A stretch of DNA of 64,000 nucleotides from Blastococcus sp. TF02-8 (GCF_003319175.1 NZ_QOHK01000004.1:124001-188000), one strand, 5' to 3'; counted from the first letter of the stretch, positions 41,886-50,033 are shown. Notes: generated by a model not told the origin, from the sequence alone. Program-made: numbers and translations.

Positions 41886-41891
41886 TACGCT
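41886..41891 (+). promoter_or_regulatory. -10 element of the EamA gene
   Basis: TACGCT lies 34 bases before the ATG, giving a short leader with AGGAG at 41916-41920. Confidence 0.5.
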
Positions 41892-41925
41892 GCCCTCGCG
41901 CTCCGCCAGGGGCACCAGGAGCGTC

Positions 41926-42846
41926 ATGTCCACCCCGCACAGCACCGCGCCCGGCCGCGGCTTCCTGCTCCTCGTCCTCGCGGCCCTGTGCTGGGGCACC
42001 ACCGGCGTCAGCGGAACCCTCGTCTCCCGGCACAGCGACCTCGGGCCGCTCGACATCGCCTGGTACCGCATGGCCGTCGGAGCGGCCGCCCTCCTCGTCC
42101 TGCGGGCCGTCACCCGTCGTCGCGCGGCGCCCGTGCCGTCCCTCGACCGCGGCACCGTCGTGCGGCTGGTGCTGGTCGGCACCGGGCTCGGGGCCTACCA
42201 GCTCGCCTACTTCGCCGCGGTGGCCAGGGCCGGCGTCAGCATCGCCACCCTGGTCGCCCTGGGCCTGGCGCCGCTGCTCATCGCGCTCGGCGCGATCCTG
42301 CTCGGTCACGGCCGGCCCGACCTCGCGACCGTGGTCGCACTGGTGGCCGCCCTGGTCGGGCTCGTGCTGCTGGTCGGCGTGTCGGCCGGCGCCGACACCG
42401 GGACGACGGTGCTGCTCGGTGCGCTGCTGGCGGTCGGCTCGGCGCTGGGCTACAGCGTCGTGACACTGGCCGGAGCGGATGTGCCCGCGGGCGTGCCGGT
42501 GACCCTCGTCGGCTTCGCGGGCGGCGCGCTGCTGCTCACCCCCGTCGCGCTGGCCACCGGGCTGCAGTTCCCCACTGACCCGGTCGCCATAGGCGTGCTC
42601 CTCTACCTGGGCGTGGTGCCCAGCGCCCTGGCCTACTCGATGTTCTTCGCCGGGCTGCGCAGCGTCCCCGGCGCGATCGCCTCGATCGTCACGCTGCTGG
42701 AGCCGCTGACCGCGACGGCGCTGGCCACCCTGTTCCTCGACGAGCACCTCGAGCCGCTGGCCACGGTCGGCGGGCTGCTGGTCCTGGCCGCCGTCGCGGG
42801 TCTGTATCTGCACCGGTCACGGCAACCCGTGCCCGTCGGCGCCTGA
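41926..42846 (+). CDS. EamA/DMT family transporter
   Basis: The 306-residue protein has ten predicted membrane helices in two EamA repeats. The first contains LCWGTTGVSGTLV and YRMAVGAAALLVLR; the second contains GYSVVTLAG and YLGVVPSALAYSMFFAGLRSVPGAIASIVTLLEPLTA, a hallmark of drug/metabolite exporters such as RhaT/YdcZ relatives. The substrate is unknown; amino acids or metabolites are common. The ATG at 41926 has AGGAG 5 bases upstream. A strong hairpin follows the gene. Confidence 0.9.
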   Translation: MSTPHSTAPGRGFLLLVLAALCWGTTGVSGTLVSRHSDLGPLDIAWYRMAVGAAALLVLRAVTRRRAAPVPSLDRGTVVRLVLVGTGLGAYQLAYFAAVARAGVSIATLVALGLAPLLIALGAILLGHGRPDLATVVALVAALVGLVLLVGVSAGADTGTTVLLGALLAVGSALGYSVVTLAGADVPAGVPVTLVGFAGGALLLTPVALATGLQFPTDPVAIGVLLYLGVVPSALAYSMFFAGLRSVPGAIASIVTLLEPLTATALATLFLDEHLEPLATVGGLLVLAAVAGLYLHRSRQPVPVGA

Positions 42847-42857
42847 GCGGAACGCGG

Positions 42858-42888
42858 ACGGGCCCCCGGCGTGCTGCCGGGGGCCCGT
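42858..42888. terminator. Terminator between EamA and tRNA-Ser
   Basis: A perfect 13-bp stem (42858-42870 with 42876-42888) closes the loop GTGCT. It stands between a rightward gene and a leftward tRNA and can serve both. Confidence 0.92.
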
Positions 42889-42900
42889 TCGTCGGTCCTG

Positions 42901-42985
42901 CGGAGGATGGGAGATTCGAACTCCCGAGGGGTTGCCCCCAACCCGCTTTCCAAGCGAGCGCCATAGGCCACTAGGCGAATCCTCC
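42901..42985 (-). tRNA. tRNA-Ser (anticodon GGA)
   Basis: The minus strand folds as a class II tRNA of 85 bases. Acceptor arms GGAGGAT and ATCCTCC pair, and the anticodon loop TTGGAAA carries GGA for codons TCC and TCT. A long variable arm (GGGTTGGGGGCAACCCC) and the T loop TTCGAAT are present. CCA is not encoded. Confidence 0.96.
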
Positions 42986-42998
42986 AGGTACGCAGAGG

Positions 42999-43004
42999 AT
43001 CCTA
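42999..43004 (-). promoter_or_regulatory. -10 element of tRNA-Ser(GGA)
   Basis: TAGGAT on the minus strand, 13 bases upstream of the mature 5' end. Confidence 0.5.
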
Positions 43005-43146
43005 CCGGGCGCTGTCCGGCGATCGGCCGGGACACCGCCGGGGAGGCCGCGAGGAGCCCGGTGCGGCATCCTGCACCGCAGAGCGGTTCGCCGGGCAGCC
43101 GGTGGGGAAGGCCCCTGAACTGCGGGGCACGGACGAGGAGGCAGAC

Positions 43147-43494
43147 ATGAGCGAGCACAGCGAGGTACGGCCGGACGTCGTCGAGGCGATCGTCGGTGTG
43201 CTCAAGGGCGGGGACGCCGGAGAGCTGCCGTCCGGTGCCACCGCGGAGGAGAAGACGGCCGCCAAGGACCGGTACCTGTCGGAGTTCGTCGCCGAGCGCA
43301 GCAAGCGAGACCGCCAGGCCCAGGCCTGGGAGCTGCTGCTGACCCGCAGCTACGACGAGCCGCCCACGTGGCAGCGGATCTTCGACGACCTCGACCCGAG
43401 CGTGCACACCGAGCTGGGCGAGCTCTACGACGCCCTTCCCGCCGGCGCGCAGGAGGAGTACGCGCGCCGGTACGGCGTGCCCTCCACCGTCTGA
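43147..43494 (+). CDS. Small acidic helical protein of unknown function
   Basis: I do not recognise this 115-residue protein. It is strongly acidic overall, without signal peptide, cysteines or membrane segment. Predicted helices cover most of it, including a charged central stretch (EEKTAAKDRYLSEFVAERSKRDRQ) and a C-terminal half with DEPPTWQRIFDDLDP. The ATG at 43147 follows GAGGAG with 6 bases of spacing. The next gene, a Ser/Thr kinase, begins 19 bases later on the same strand, so the two are likely co-transcribed, and the protein could be a partner or substrate of the kinase. That is inference from position only. Confidence 0.7.
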   Translation: MSEHSEVRPDVVEAIVGVLKGGDAGELPSGATAEEKTAAKDRYLSEFVAERSKRDRQAQAWELLLTRSYDEPPTWQRIFDDLDPSVHTELGELYDALPAGAQEEYARRYGVPSTV

Positions 43495-43513
43495 GCGCGA
43501 CCCTCCCCCGTCG

Positions 43514-45124
43514 ATGACCCGTCCTGTCACCGCGCCCGGTCGACTCATCGCCGGGCGCTACCGGCTCGAGTCGCAGATCGGTGGCGGTGGGATGGGAGCC
43601 GTCTGGCTCGCCCGCGACGAGCTGCTCGGGCGCCAGGTGGCGGTCAAGCAGGTCCTCTCGCCGCTGGGGGCCGACGAGAAGCAGATCGACGAGCAGCGGC
43701 AGCGTGCGCTGCGCGAGGGTCGGATCGCCGCCCGGCTGAGCCACCCGCACGCGATCTCGGTCTACGACGTCGCGCTGGAGAACGGCGCGCCGTGGCTGGT
43801 CATGGAGTACCTGCCCTCGCGCAGCCTGGCGGCCGTGCTCACCGAGGACGGCGTGCTGCGGGTGGACCAGGTGGCGCAGGTGGGCGCCCAGGTCGCCGAC
43901 GCGCTGGCCGCGACCCACGCCGCGGGCATCGTCCACCGCGACGTCAAGCCCGCCAACATCCTCATCGGCCGGGGCGGCCGCGTGGCGGGCCTGGTCGAGA
44001 TCACCGACTTCGGCATCTCGCACGCGCGCGGGGACGTCACCCTCACCCAGACCGGCCAGATCACCGGCACCCCGGCCTTCCTCGCCCCGGAGGTCGCCCA
44101 GGGGTACGAGATGACCGAGGCGAGCGACGTCTTCTCACTCGGCGCGACCCTCTACACCTGCCTGGAGGGCACCCCTCCCTTCGGCATGGAGGACAACCCG
44201 CTCGGCATGCTGCACAAGGTCGCCGGTGGCCGGATCACCCCGCCGCGGCGGGCCGGCTCCATGACCGCGCCGCTCATGCGGATGCTCGCCGCCGATCCCG
44301 CCACGCGGCCGGCCATGACCGAGGTCCGCGACGAGCTGGCGAAGCTCGCCGCCGGCCGGGACGGCGACACCACGACGGTGCTGCTCGCCCGGACCGACCT
44401 CACGCCGGCACAGGGCCACGGGGGCACCGCCGTCCTCCCCGCCGCGGCGAGCACGCCGGACCCGGCGACGCCCGTTCCGCCGGCGGCCCGCACCCCGGTG
44501 CCGAGCACGACGCCAGCACCGGCCGTCCGTCCCGCGGTGAGCGCGCCGTCCCGACCGCAGGGCGAGGACCCGGTCCCTGCGCCCCGTCGGCGACGGTGGC
44601 CCTGGGTGGCCGCCGTGCTCGGTCTCGCGGCCCTCGCCGGCCTGCTGGTGCTGCTGCTGAACCTGCCCGGTGACGACGACACGGACGGGAGCTCTGCCGA
44701 CGCACCGGCCACGACGACCGAGGCCGCGCCGTCCTCCGGCGAGGAGGCCGCGGAGTCGACGCAGCCGGCCCCCACGACCGAGTCCGAGCGCACCGACGAG
44801 CCGGCAGCCGACCCCCTGAGCGCGGGCAACATCACCGCGTTCCTCGAGGACTACCACCGCCAGGTCATCACCGATCCGGCCGCGGCCTGGGAGCGCACCG
44901 GGCCGACGCTGCGCAACGCGATCAGCCGCGAGAACTACATCGCCTACTGGAACCGGTTCTCCGACGTCACCATCAGCGACATCCAGGCGACCGACGGACA
45001 GACCACCGCGACCGGCCGGCTCACCTGGGTCCGCGCGAACGGCGGCCAGGAGTCGGCGGTCCGGCTCTTCACGCTGATCGAGCGGGACGGGCAGCTGGTC
45101 CTGGACAGCGAGACCGACCCCTGA
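43514..45124 (+). CDS. Ser/Thr protein kinase with extracellular domain
   Basis: This 536-residue Pkn-type kinase phosphorylates serine or threonine. The glycine loop GGGGMGAVW is at 23-31, Lys45 is the ATP lysine, HRDVKPAN at 141-148 contains catalytic Asp143, DFG is at 165-167, and APE at 191-193 follows the activation loop TLTQTGQITGTP. A Pro/Thr-rich linker leads to one membrane helix (WPWVAAVLGLAALAGLLVLLL, about 357-380). Outside is a Ser/Thr-rich stalk and a C-terminal globular domain (about 435-536) that looks like a small NTF2-like fold rather than PASTA repeats. The ligand is unknown. The ATG at 43514 gives the exact family start. Confidence 0.92.
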   Translation: MTRPVTAPGRLIAGRYRLESQIGGGGMGAVWLARDELLGRQVAVKQVLSPLGADEKQIDEQRQRALREGRIAARLSHPHAISVYDVALENGAPWLVMEYLPSRSLAAVLTEDGVLRVDQVAQVGAQVADALAATHAAGIVHRDVKPANILIGRGGRVAGLVEITDFGISHARGDVTLTQTGQITGTPAFLAPEVAQGYEMTEASDVFSLGATLYTCLEGTPPFGMEDNPLGMLHKVAGGRITPPRRAGSMTAPLMRMLAADPATRPAMTEVRDELAKLAAGRDGDTTTVLLARTDLTPAQGHGGTAVLPAAASTPDPATPVPPAARTPVPSTTPAPAVRPAVSAPSRPQGEDPVPAPRRRRWPWVAAVLGLAALAGLLVLLLNLPGDDDTDGSSADAPATTTEAAPSSGEEAAESTQPAPTTESERTDEPAADPLSAGNITAFLEDYHRQVITDPAAAWERTGPTLRNAISRENYIAYWNRFSDVTISDIQATDGQTTATGRLTWVRANGGQESAVRLFTLIERDGQLVLDSETDP

Positions 45125-45130
45125 CACGAC

Positions 45131-45165
45131 GGAGCCCCGCCTCCCGGGAGGGAGAGCGGGGCTCC
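45131..45165. terminator. Terminator between kinase and tRNA-Ser
   Basis: A 10-bp outer stem (45131-45140 with 45156-45165) encloses the palindrome CTCCCGGGAG, between convergent transcripts. Confidence 0.85.
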
Positions 45166-45173
45166 GGTGCTGC

Positions 45174-45262
45174 TGGCGGTGGCGGTGGGATTTGAACCCA
45201 CGGAGGGGGTTGCCCTCACACGCTTTCGAGGCGTGCTCCTTCGGCCGCTCGGACACGCCACC
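45174..45262 (-). tRNA. tRNA-Ser (anticodon CGA)
   Basis: The minus strand folds as a class II tRNA. Acceptor arms GGTGGCG and CGCCACC pair; the anticodon stem CACGC/GCGTG encloses CTCGAAA with anticodon CGA for codon TCG; the variable arm is long; the T arm is GTGGG-TTCAAAT-CCCAC. The discriminator is G and CCA follows in the genome at 45174-45176, unlike the other two tRNA genes here. Confidence 0.96.
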
Positions 45263-45272
45263 GCCGAAGAGA

Positions 45273-45737
45273 CTACAGGCCGCGTCGACGACGGAAGAAG
45301 GCACGTAGCAGCGCGCCGCTCTCCTCCGCCCGGACCCCGGCGGTCACCTGCGGCCGGTGGTTGAGCCGGCGGTCGCGGACCACGTCCCACAGCGATCCGG
45401 CGGCGCCGGCCTTCGGGTCGTCGGCGCCGTAGACGATCCGGTCCACGCGCGAGAGCACGCTCGCACCGGCGCACATCGTGCACGGCTCCAGCGTCACGAC
45501 CAGCGTGCAGCCGTCGAGCCGCCAGCCGTCGCCGTGCACCCGCGCCGCGGCCCGCAGTGCCAGCACCTCGGCGTGGGCGGTGGGGTCACCCAGCTTCTCG
45601 CGCTCGTTGGCGGCCTCGGCCAGCACCGCGCCGTCCGGGCCGAGGACGACGGCACCGATCGGCGTGTCACCCCACTCCTCCGCGGCGGCCGCGAGCTCGA
45701 GCGCCCGCCCCATCGCAGCGTCGACGTCGACGCTCAC
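45273..45737 (-). CDS. tadA: tRNA adenosine(34) deaminase
   Basis: TadA converts adenosine 34 of tRNA-Arg to inosine. The 154-residue protein has the deaminase zinc site: HAE at 55-57, with catalytic Glu57, and PCTMC at 85-89, with Cys86 and Cys89. Other family features are DPTAHAEVLALR and YGADDPKAGAAGSLWDVV. The GTG start overlaps the stop of the HAD gene (GTGA). It is the last gene of a four-gene coupled operon, with a tRNA-Ser gene immediately downstream. Confidence 0.96.
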   Translation of the reverse strand: MSVDVDAAMGRALELAAAAEEWGDTPIGAVVLGPDGAVLAEAANEREKLGDPTAHAEVLALRAAARVHGDGWRLDGCTLVVTLEPCTMCAGASVLSRVDRIVYGADDPKAGAAGSLWDVVRDRRLNHRPQVTAGVRAEESGALLRAFFRRRRGL

Positions 45738-46381
45738 GCCGCCCCGTCCAGCGGGAAGCCGACCAGCTCCGACAGCTCGGCCAGGGCGACGGCGGGGTCG
45801 ACCACCTTGATGGTCGAGAAGCCCAGCGCCCGCGCCGGCTTCAGGTTGATGCCGAGGTCGTCCAGGTAGGCGCAGTCGGTCGCGCCGATCCGCCGGCCGA
45901 CCGCCTCCGACAGGCGGTCCAGCGCGCGGCGGTAGATCTCCGGCTCCGGCTTCCGGATGCCCTCCGTCGAGGACTCCACGACGGCGTCGAACAGCCCCAG
46001 CAGCTCGCCGAGCCGCCCGGTGCGCTCCATCGGCGCCACGTTGTTCGAGAGCAGACCGAGCGGCAGCCCGTGCTCGCGCAGCCGCCGGACCGCGGCCACC
46101 ATCGCCGGGCGCACCTCGCCCTGCAGCGCCGCGAGCACCCGCGCGGCCTCGATCCGGTGCCCGAGCTCGGCCGCCTCCGCCTCGAAGGCCGCGGAGAAGC
46201 CGGCGACGTCGAGCTCGTTGCGCTCGTACCGCGCCCAGGCGTTCGTGTCGGGGTTGGTCGAGTTCAGCCGACGGATCAGCCCCTCGGGGAGCCCCGCCTC
46301 CCGCTCGTAGGCGGCGAAGGCGGTCATCGGGCTCTCGGTGATGACCCCGCCCAGGTCGAACACCACCGCGGAGACGGTCAC
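45734..46381 (-). CDS. HAD-superfamily hydrolase (epoxide hydrolase N-terminal-like)
   Basis: The 215-residue protein is a HAD phosphatase of the branch that includes the N-terminal domain of soluble epoxide hydrolase and ACAD10. Motif I is FDLGGV with nucleophile Asp9 and glycine in place of the second aspartate; motif II is LLSNNV; motif III/IV include RKPEPEIYR and YLDDLGINLKPARALG. Substrate unknown. The GTG start at 46381 overlaps the upstream stop. Its place between the deaminase-associated gene and tadA is notable, but a role in tRNA modification is only inference. Confidence 0.88.
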   Translation of the reverse strand: MTVSAVVFDLGGVITESPMTAFAAYEREAGLPEGLIRRLNSTNPDTNAWARYERNELDVAGFSAAFEAEAAELGHRIEAARVLAALQGEVRPAMVAAVRRLREHGLPLGLLSNNVAPMERTGRLGELLGLFDAVVESSTEGIRKPEPEIYRRALDRLSEAVGRRIGATDCAYLDDLGINLKPARALGFSTIKVVDPAVALAELSELVGFPLDGAA

Positions 46382-46881
46382 GACCGCACCGCCGCGGCCA
46401 GCTCGTCGGCGAACCCCAGCCGGGTCGCGATGCGCTGCACCATCTCGTCGGCCCACAGGTCGTCGGCGGTCACGATCGGTCGGAGCTCCTCGGCAGGCAG
46501 GCCGTCGTCGGCGAACAGGTCCAGGTCACCGCCGGGCCAGCCGGTCTCGTCGTCGTCGAAGGCGCCGTCGGTGTCGACGCCGATGCCGTACCGCTCCACC
46601 ACCTCGGCGGCCAGCACCCACTCCAGCATCGTGGCGTCGGAGATGAGCGCCCGCACCATGCCGCCGGGGCCGTGCCGCAGCGCCACGAAGTACAGCCGCG
46701 AGTCCACGACGAGGACGACCGGCGGCGGCCAGCCCCCGGCACCGGGATCGCCCAGCGCCCGCTCCAGCACCGGCAGCTCGTCCCCGGCGTCCTGGGCGAG
46801 CAGGTCCACCCGCCACCGGCCACCCTCGCGCGCCGCGCGCACGGCGAACCCGGAGAGCCCGTAGATCCCGCTGTCGTTCAT
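46378..46881 (-). CDS. tRNA adenosine deaminase-associated protein
   Basis: This 167-residue protein matches the actinobacterial family named for its constant position next to tadA (as with Rv3753c). It has SGIYGLSGFAVRAAREGGRWRVDLL at the start, an acidic middle (GAFDDDETGWPGGDLDLF), and ends LGFADELAAAVRS. No catalytic motif is visible. The ATG at 46881 overlaps the methyltransferase stop (ATGA) and its own stop overlaps the HAD start. The function is unknown; the name rests on gene neighbourhood. Confidence 0.85.
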   Translation of the reverse strand: MNDSGIYGLSGFAVRAAREGGRWRVDLLAQDAGDELPVLERALGDPGAGGWPPPVVLVVDSRLYFVALRHGPGGMVRALISDATMLEWVLAAEVVERYGIGVDTDGAFDDDETGWPGGDLDLFADDGLPAEELRPIVTADDLWADEMVQRIATRLGFADELAAAVRS

Positions 46882-47540
46882 CGCTTGCGGAGCAGGGTCA
46901 GGCCGTCGGCCAGCGGCAGCAGCGCCGTCTCCCAGCGGGGATCGGCGGCCAGAGACGCGTTGAGCGACGCCAGGGCGTGGTCGGACTCGTCGCCGGGCTC
47001 CAGCACCTGGCCGCCGCGCAGCGTGTTGTCCAGGAGGACGACGCCGTTGCGGGTCATCCGCGGGTGCAGCTCCTCCACGTACCCCGGGTAACCGGTCTTG
47101 TCGGCGTCGACGAACGCCAGGTCGAAGGTCTCCTCCTGGGGGAGCGCCCGCAGGCTCGCCAGCGCGTCGCCCAGGCGCAGCTCGATCCGGTCGGCCACCC
47201 CGGCGCGCGCCCAGTACCGGCGCGCCACCGCCGTCCACTCCTCGCTGATGTCCAGGCAGAGCAGCGAGCCGTCGTCGGGCAGCCCCTCGGCGATGCAGAG
47301 GGCGGAGAAGCCGGTGAAGGTGCCGATCTCGATCGCCCGCCGGGCGCCGACGGCGCGGGTGAGCAGCCGCATGAGCACCCCCTGCTCCGGCGCGATCTGC
47401 ATGGTGGGCGAGACCTCGCCGCGCTCGGCCATCTCGGCGGTCTCGCGGACGAGGTCGGCCATGACGTCGTCGAGCGGTTCCGACGACGCGCGCACGTAGT
47501 CCGCCAGCTCGGCGGTGAGGAGGAACGAGCGGGGCGTCAT
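46878..47540 (-). CDS. O-methyltransferase (caffeoyl-CoA type)
   Basis: The 220-residue enzyme is a class I SAM-dependent methyltransferase of the cation-dependent O-methyltransferase family. The SAM-binding motif AIEIGTFTGFSALCIAEGL is followed by LCLDISEEW and the metal site region FDLAFVDADKTGYPGYVEEL and LLDNTLRGG. The N-terminal SPTMQIAPEQGVLMRLL helix is typical. In mycobacteria and streptomycetes small catechol-type OMTs of this family are common; substrate unknown. The ATG at 47540 is 11 bases from the divergent tyrA start. Confidence 0.92.
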   Translation of the reverse strand: MTPRSFLLTAELADYVRASSEPLDDVMADLVRETAEMAERGEVSPTMQIAPEQGVLMRLLTRAVGARRAIEIGTFTGFSALCIAEGLPDDGSLLCLDISEEWTAVARRYWARAGVADRIELRLGDALASLRALPQEETFDLAFVDADKTGYPGYVEELHPRMTRNGVVLLDNTLRGGQVLEPGDESDHALASLNASLAADPRWETALLPLADGLTLLRKR

Positions 47541-47545
47541 AGCCT
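47540..47545 (+). promoter_or_regulatory. -10 element of tyrA
   Basis: TAGCCT with 6 bases to the ATG at 47552. Its first base is also the initiating base of the divergent methyltransferase gene, so the tyrA promoter lies within that gene. Confidence 0.55.
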
Positions 47546-47551
47546 CTGATC

Positions 47552-48478
47552 ATGGCCGATGTCCCCGCGTTCCCGGTGCCGACCATGCCCGCACCCCCCG
47601 TCGGGGTCGTCGGGCTCGGCCAGCTGGGCGGCTCGCTGGCCGCGGCCCTGGTCGCCGCCGGGCGCGAGGTCAGCGGCTGGGACGTCGACCCCGCCGCCCG
47701 GAACGCCGCGGCTGCCCGCGGCGTGCGCATCACGCAGGAGCTGTCCGGCGTCGTCGTCCTCGCCGTCCCGCTGCCGGCCATGACGACGGCACTGGACGAC
47801 CTCGCCGTCGACCCGGACGCCACGGTGACCGACCTGGGCTCGGTCAAGGTCCCGGTGGTCGAGGCGCTCGGAGGCGCGTTCGGCGGCCGGTTCGTCGGCG
47901 GGCACCCGATGTGCGGCACCGAGCGCTCCGGCCACGGGGCCACCGACCCCGGGCTGTTCGCCGGCGCCCGGTGGGCGCTGTGCCTGGAGCCGGGCACCGA
48001 GCTGCCGCGCTGGCTGCGGGTGGCCGAGGTCGCGCTGGCGGTGGGCGCCGAGGTGGTGCCCGTGACGGCGGCGGAGCACGACGACGCCGTGGCCGCGGTC
48101 AGCCACGTCCCGCACCTGCTGGCCGCCGCGCTCGCCGCCGCGGCCGCCGAGGCTGGCCCGCTGGCACTGGCGCTGACCGCCGGGAGCTTCCGCGACGGCA
48201 CCCGCGTGATCGGCAGCGACCCCGCCTTCGTGACGGCGATGGTCGAGGGCAACGCCGGGCCGGCGTCCGCGGCCCTGGACCGCGTCCGGGCGCAGCTCGA
48301 CCGGCCCTGGCCGGAGCTCGTGGCCGCCGGGAACGCGGTGGCCCGCCGCTCCACCGGACGGCGCACCGTGCGCGTCCCGCTGGACCGGGCCGCGCTGCTG
48401 GCCCTGGGCCGGGCCGGCGGCGCGGTGCACCGGCGGCTCGCGGCGTTCGTGGAGGGCTGGGTGCCCGACCCCGGGTGA
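47552..48478 (+). CDS. tyrA: Prephenate dehydrogenase
   Basis: The 308-residue protein oxidatively decarboxylates prephenate to 4-hydroxyphenylpyruvate for tyrosine synthesis. The NAD-binding VGVVGLGQLGGSLAAAL is at about residues 17-33, the substrate-site GGHPMCGTERSG segment is at about 123, and AEHDDAVAAVSHVPHLLA marks the C-terminal helical domain. It is monofunctional, with no chorismate mutase or ACT domain. The ATG at 47552 is set by the -10 hexamer 6 bases upstream (leaderless). Its position next to the tadA block is as in M. tuberculosis (Rv3754). Confidence 0.94.
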   Translation: MADVPAFPVPTMPAPPVGVVGLGQLGGSLAAALVAAGREVSGWDVDPAARNAAAARGVRITQELSGVVVLAVPLPAMTTALDDLAVDPDATVTDLGSVKVPVVEALGGAFGGRFVGGHPMCGTERSGHGATDPGLFAGARWALCLEPGTELPRWLRVAEVALAVGAEVVPVTAAEHDDAVAAVSHVPHLLAAALAAAAAEAGPLALALTAGSFRDGTRVIGSDPAFVTAMVEGNAGPASAALDRVRAQLDRPWPELVAAGNAVARRSTGRRTVRVPLDRAALLALGRAGGAVHRRLAAFVEGWVPDPG

Positions 48479-48522
48479 GCGAGGGATCGTTTCGGCCCCG
48501 CGACGGCGGGCAGGGACGGGGC

Positions 48523-48756
48523 ATGGACGAGAACGACATCCTCACCCGCATCCACGCGCTCGTCGACGAGGAGCACAAGCTCCGCGACAGCAGCGAGCAC
48601 ACCGACGACACCCGCGCCCGGATGAGCAAGCTCGAGGCCGACCTCGACCAGTGCTGGGACCTGCTCCGGCAGCGCCGCGCCAAGCGCCAGTACGGCGAGG
48701 ACCCGGAGGAGGCCGAGGCGCGCCCCGAGCCGCAGGTGGAGAGCTACCTCCAGTAG
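48523..48756 (+). CDS. DUF2630 family protein
   Basis: This 77-residue protein matches DUF2630, a small actinobacterial family: DENDILTRIHALVDEEHKLRD, then LEADLDQCWDLLRQRRAKRQYGEDPEEA and a terminal VESYL. It should form a helical hairpin. The function is unknown. The ATG at 48523 follows a GGGACGGGG stretch that can serve as ribosome-binding site, 45 bases after the tyrA stop. It converges on the PucR-type regulator with 6 bases between. Confidence 0.88.
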   Translation: MDENDILTRIHALVDEEHKLRDSSEHTDDTRARMSKLEADLDQCWDLLRQRRAKRQYGEDPEEAEARPEPQVESYLQ

Positions 48757-48762
48757 GGGGAC

Positions 48763-49980
48763 CTAGGCCGAGCGGGTGGTGGGCTGCCGGCGGCCGGTGC
48801 CCAGCAGCGCGAGCTGCCACAGCAGCCGCGAGCGCGGGTCGGTGAGCTTGCGCCCGGTGACCGACTCGATCCGCCGCAACCGGTGCATCACCGTGTTCCG
48901 GTGGCAGTAGAGGGCATCGGCTGCGCGCGTCGGTGACCCGTCGGCGGCGAGGAACGCCTCGAGCGTGTCCAGGAGCACCGCCTGCTCGTCGTCGGGCAGG
49001 TCCAGCAGGCCGCCCAGCGAATGGCCCACCAGCCGCGAGCTGATCTCCGGGGAGTTGCTCAGCAGCGCCTCGGGCAGCCGCTCGTCGATGCTGACCACCC
49101 GACCCACGCCCGCCGGCAGCGTGCGGGCGGCGGTCTCCGCCAGCCGGTAGGCCGCGCCCGCCCGGCCGGCACCGTCGACGACGTCGGAGACCCCCACCGG
49201 TCCGCGGGCGACGCCGGTCAGCAGGGCGACCAGGTCCGCCGGCCGCACGGCGCCCAGGACCATGAAGCCCACCTGGGCGCCGGCGCGGATCCCCCACACC
49301 GAGCGCACGCCGCGCTTGAGCAGCGCCTCGACCGGCGCGTCCAGCGCCGGGCGCCCGTCGGGACCGGGCAGTGCGACGGCGGCCATGAGCCGGCAGTCCA
49401 GCGACATGGCCAGCAGCTCCGAGGCGCTGCGCACGAAGGCCGGGTCGCTGCCCCGGCCGTCGATGAGCCCGTCGAGCACCTGCTGGCGGGCGACCTCGTC
49501 CACACCGGCGAGCCGCCGTTGCTCCTCGCGGTAGCCCTCGGCCACCGCGGCGCAGTCGGCGTCGTTGGTCCGCCACACCGAACCGGCGACCTCCAGCAGC
49601 AGGACGTCGTGGCCGTGCCGGCTGCGCTGGGAGACCGCGAGCAGCGCCTCCCAGGTGATCTGCCCGCCCAGCCGGTAGGCGCGCAGCACGGCCTCCAGCG
49701 GCACGCCCTGCGCGGCCCGGCGGCGGCCCACCGCGCGCGCACCCGCCCGGACGCTGTCGTCGTGGTCGGCCCAGCCGGAGATCAGCGTGCGCAGGCCCTG
49801 CTCGAGGTTGCGGCGGGTCGAGGCCCGCAGCTCCTCCTCCGGGACCAGCAGGTCACGGTAGGCCGGCTCGCTGCGCAGCAGCACGTCCAGCATGCGGTCG
49901 GTCATGTCCTCGAGCTCGGCCATGAGCAGGGGCGCGAGATCGGCCAGGCGAGCCGAGACCTCCGGTCGGAACGGATGCAC
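48763..49980 (-). CDS. PucR/CdaR-type transcriptional regulator
   Basis: The 405-residue protein has the plan of PucR-type regulators: a helical N-terminal domain, a central sensory domain (about 160-300), and a C-terminal helix-turn-helix with LLDTLEAFLAADGSPTRAADALYCHRNTVMHRLRRIESVTG. The first part resembles the RsbR-like sensor found in many actinobacterial PucR proteins. Such regulators often control transport or use of purines, urea or amino acids. The GTG at 49980 has GGAGGTGA just upstream. It is divergent from the adjoining ABC transporter, which is the likely target. Confidence 0.87.
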   Translation of the reverse strand: MHPFRPEVSARLADLAPLLMAELEDMTDRMLDVLLRSEPAYRDLLVPEEELRASTRRNLEQGLRTLISGWADHDDSVRAGARAVGRRRAAQGVPLEAVLRAYRLGGQITWEALLAVSQRSRHGHDVLLLEVAGSVWRTNDADCAAVAEGYREEQRRLAGVDEVARQQVLDGLIDGRGSDPAFVRSASELLAMSLDCRLMAAVALPGPDGRPALDAPVEALLKRGVRSVWGIRAGAQVGFMVLGAVRPADLVALLTGVARGPVGVSDVVDGAGRAGAAYRLAETAARTLPAGVGRVVSIDERLPEALLSNSPEISSRLVGHSLGGLLDLPDDEQAVLLDTLEAFLAADGSPTRAADALYCHRNTVMHRLRRIESVTGRKLTDPRSRLLWQLALLGTGRRQPTTRSA

Positions 49981-50012
49981 CCGCTCACCTCCCGTAGTGA
50001 CGCACAGCACAA

Positions 50013-50033
50013 CACAGCCATCCGATCGCTGTG
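50013..50033. promoter_or_regulatory. Inverted repeat, candidate regulator operator
   Basis: CACAGC and GCTGTG are separated by 9 bases in the 171-base divergent region, with another CACAGC copy at 50003-50008. Symmetry and position suggest a binding site for the PucR-type regulator. Confidence 0.4.
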
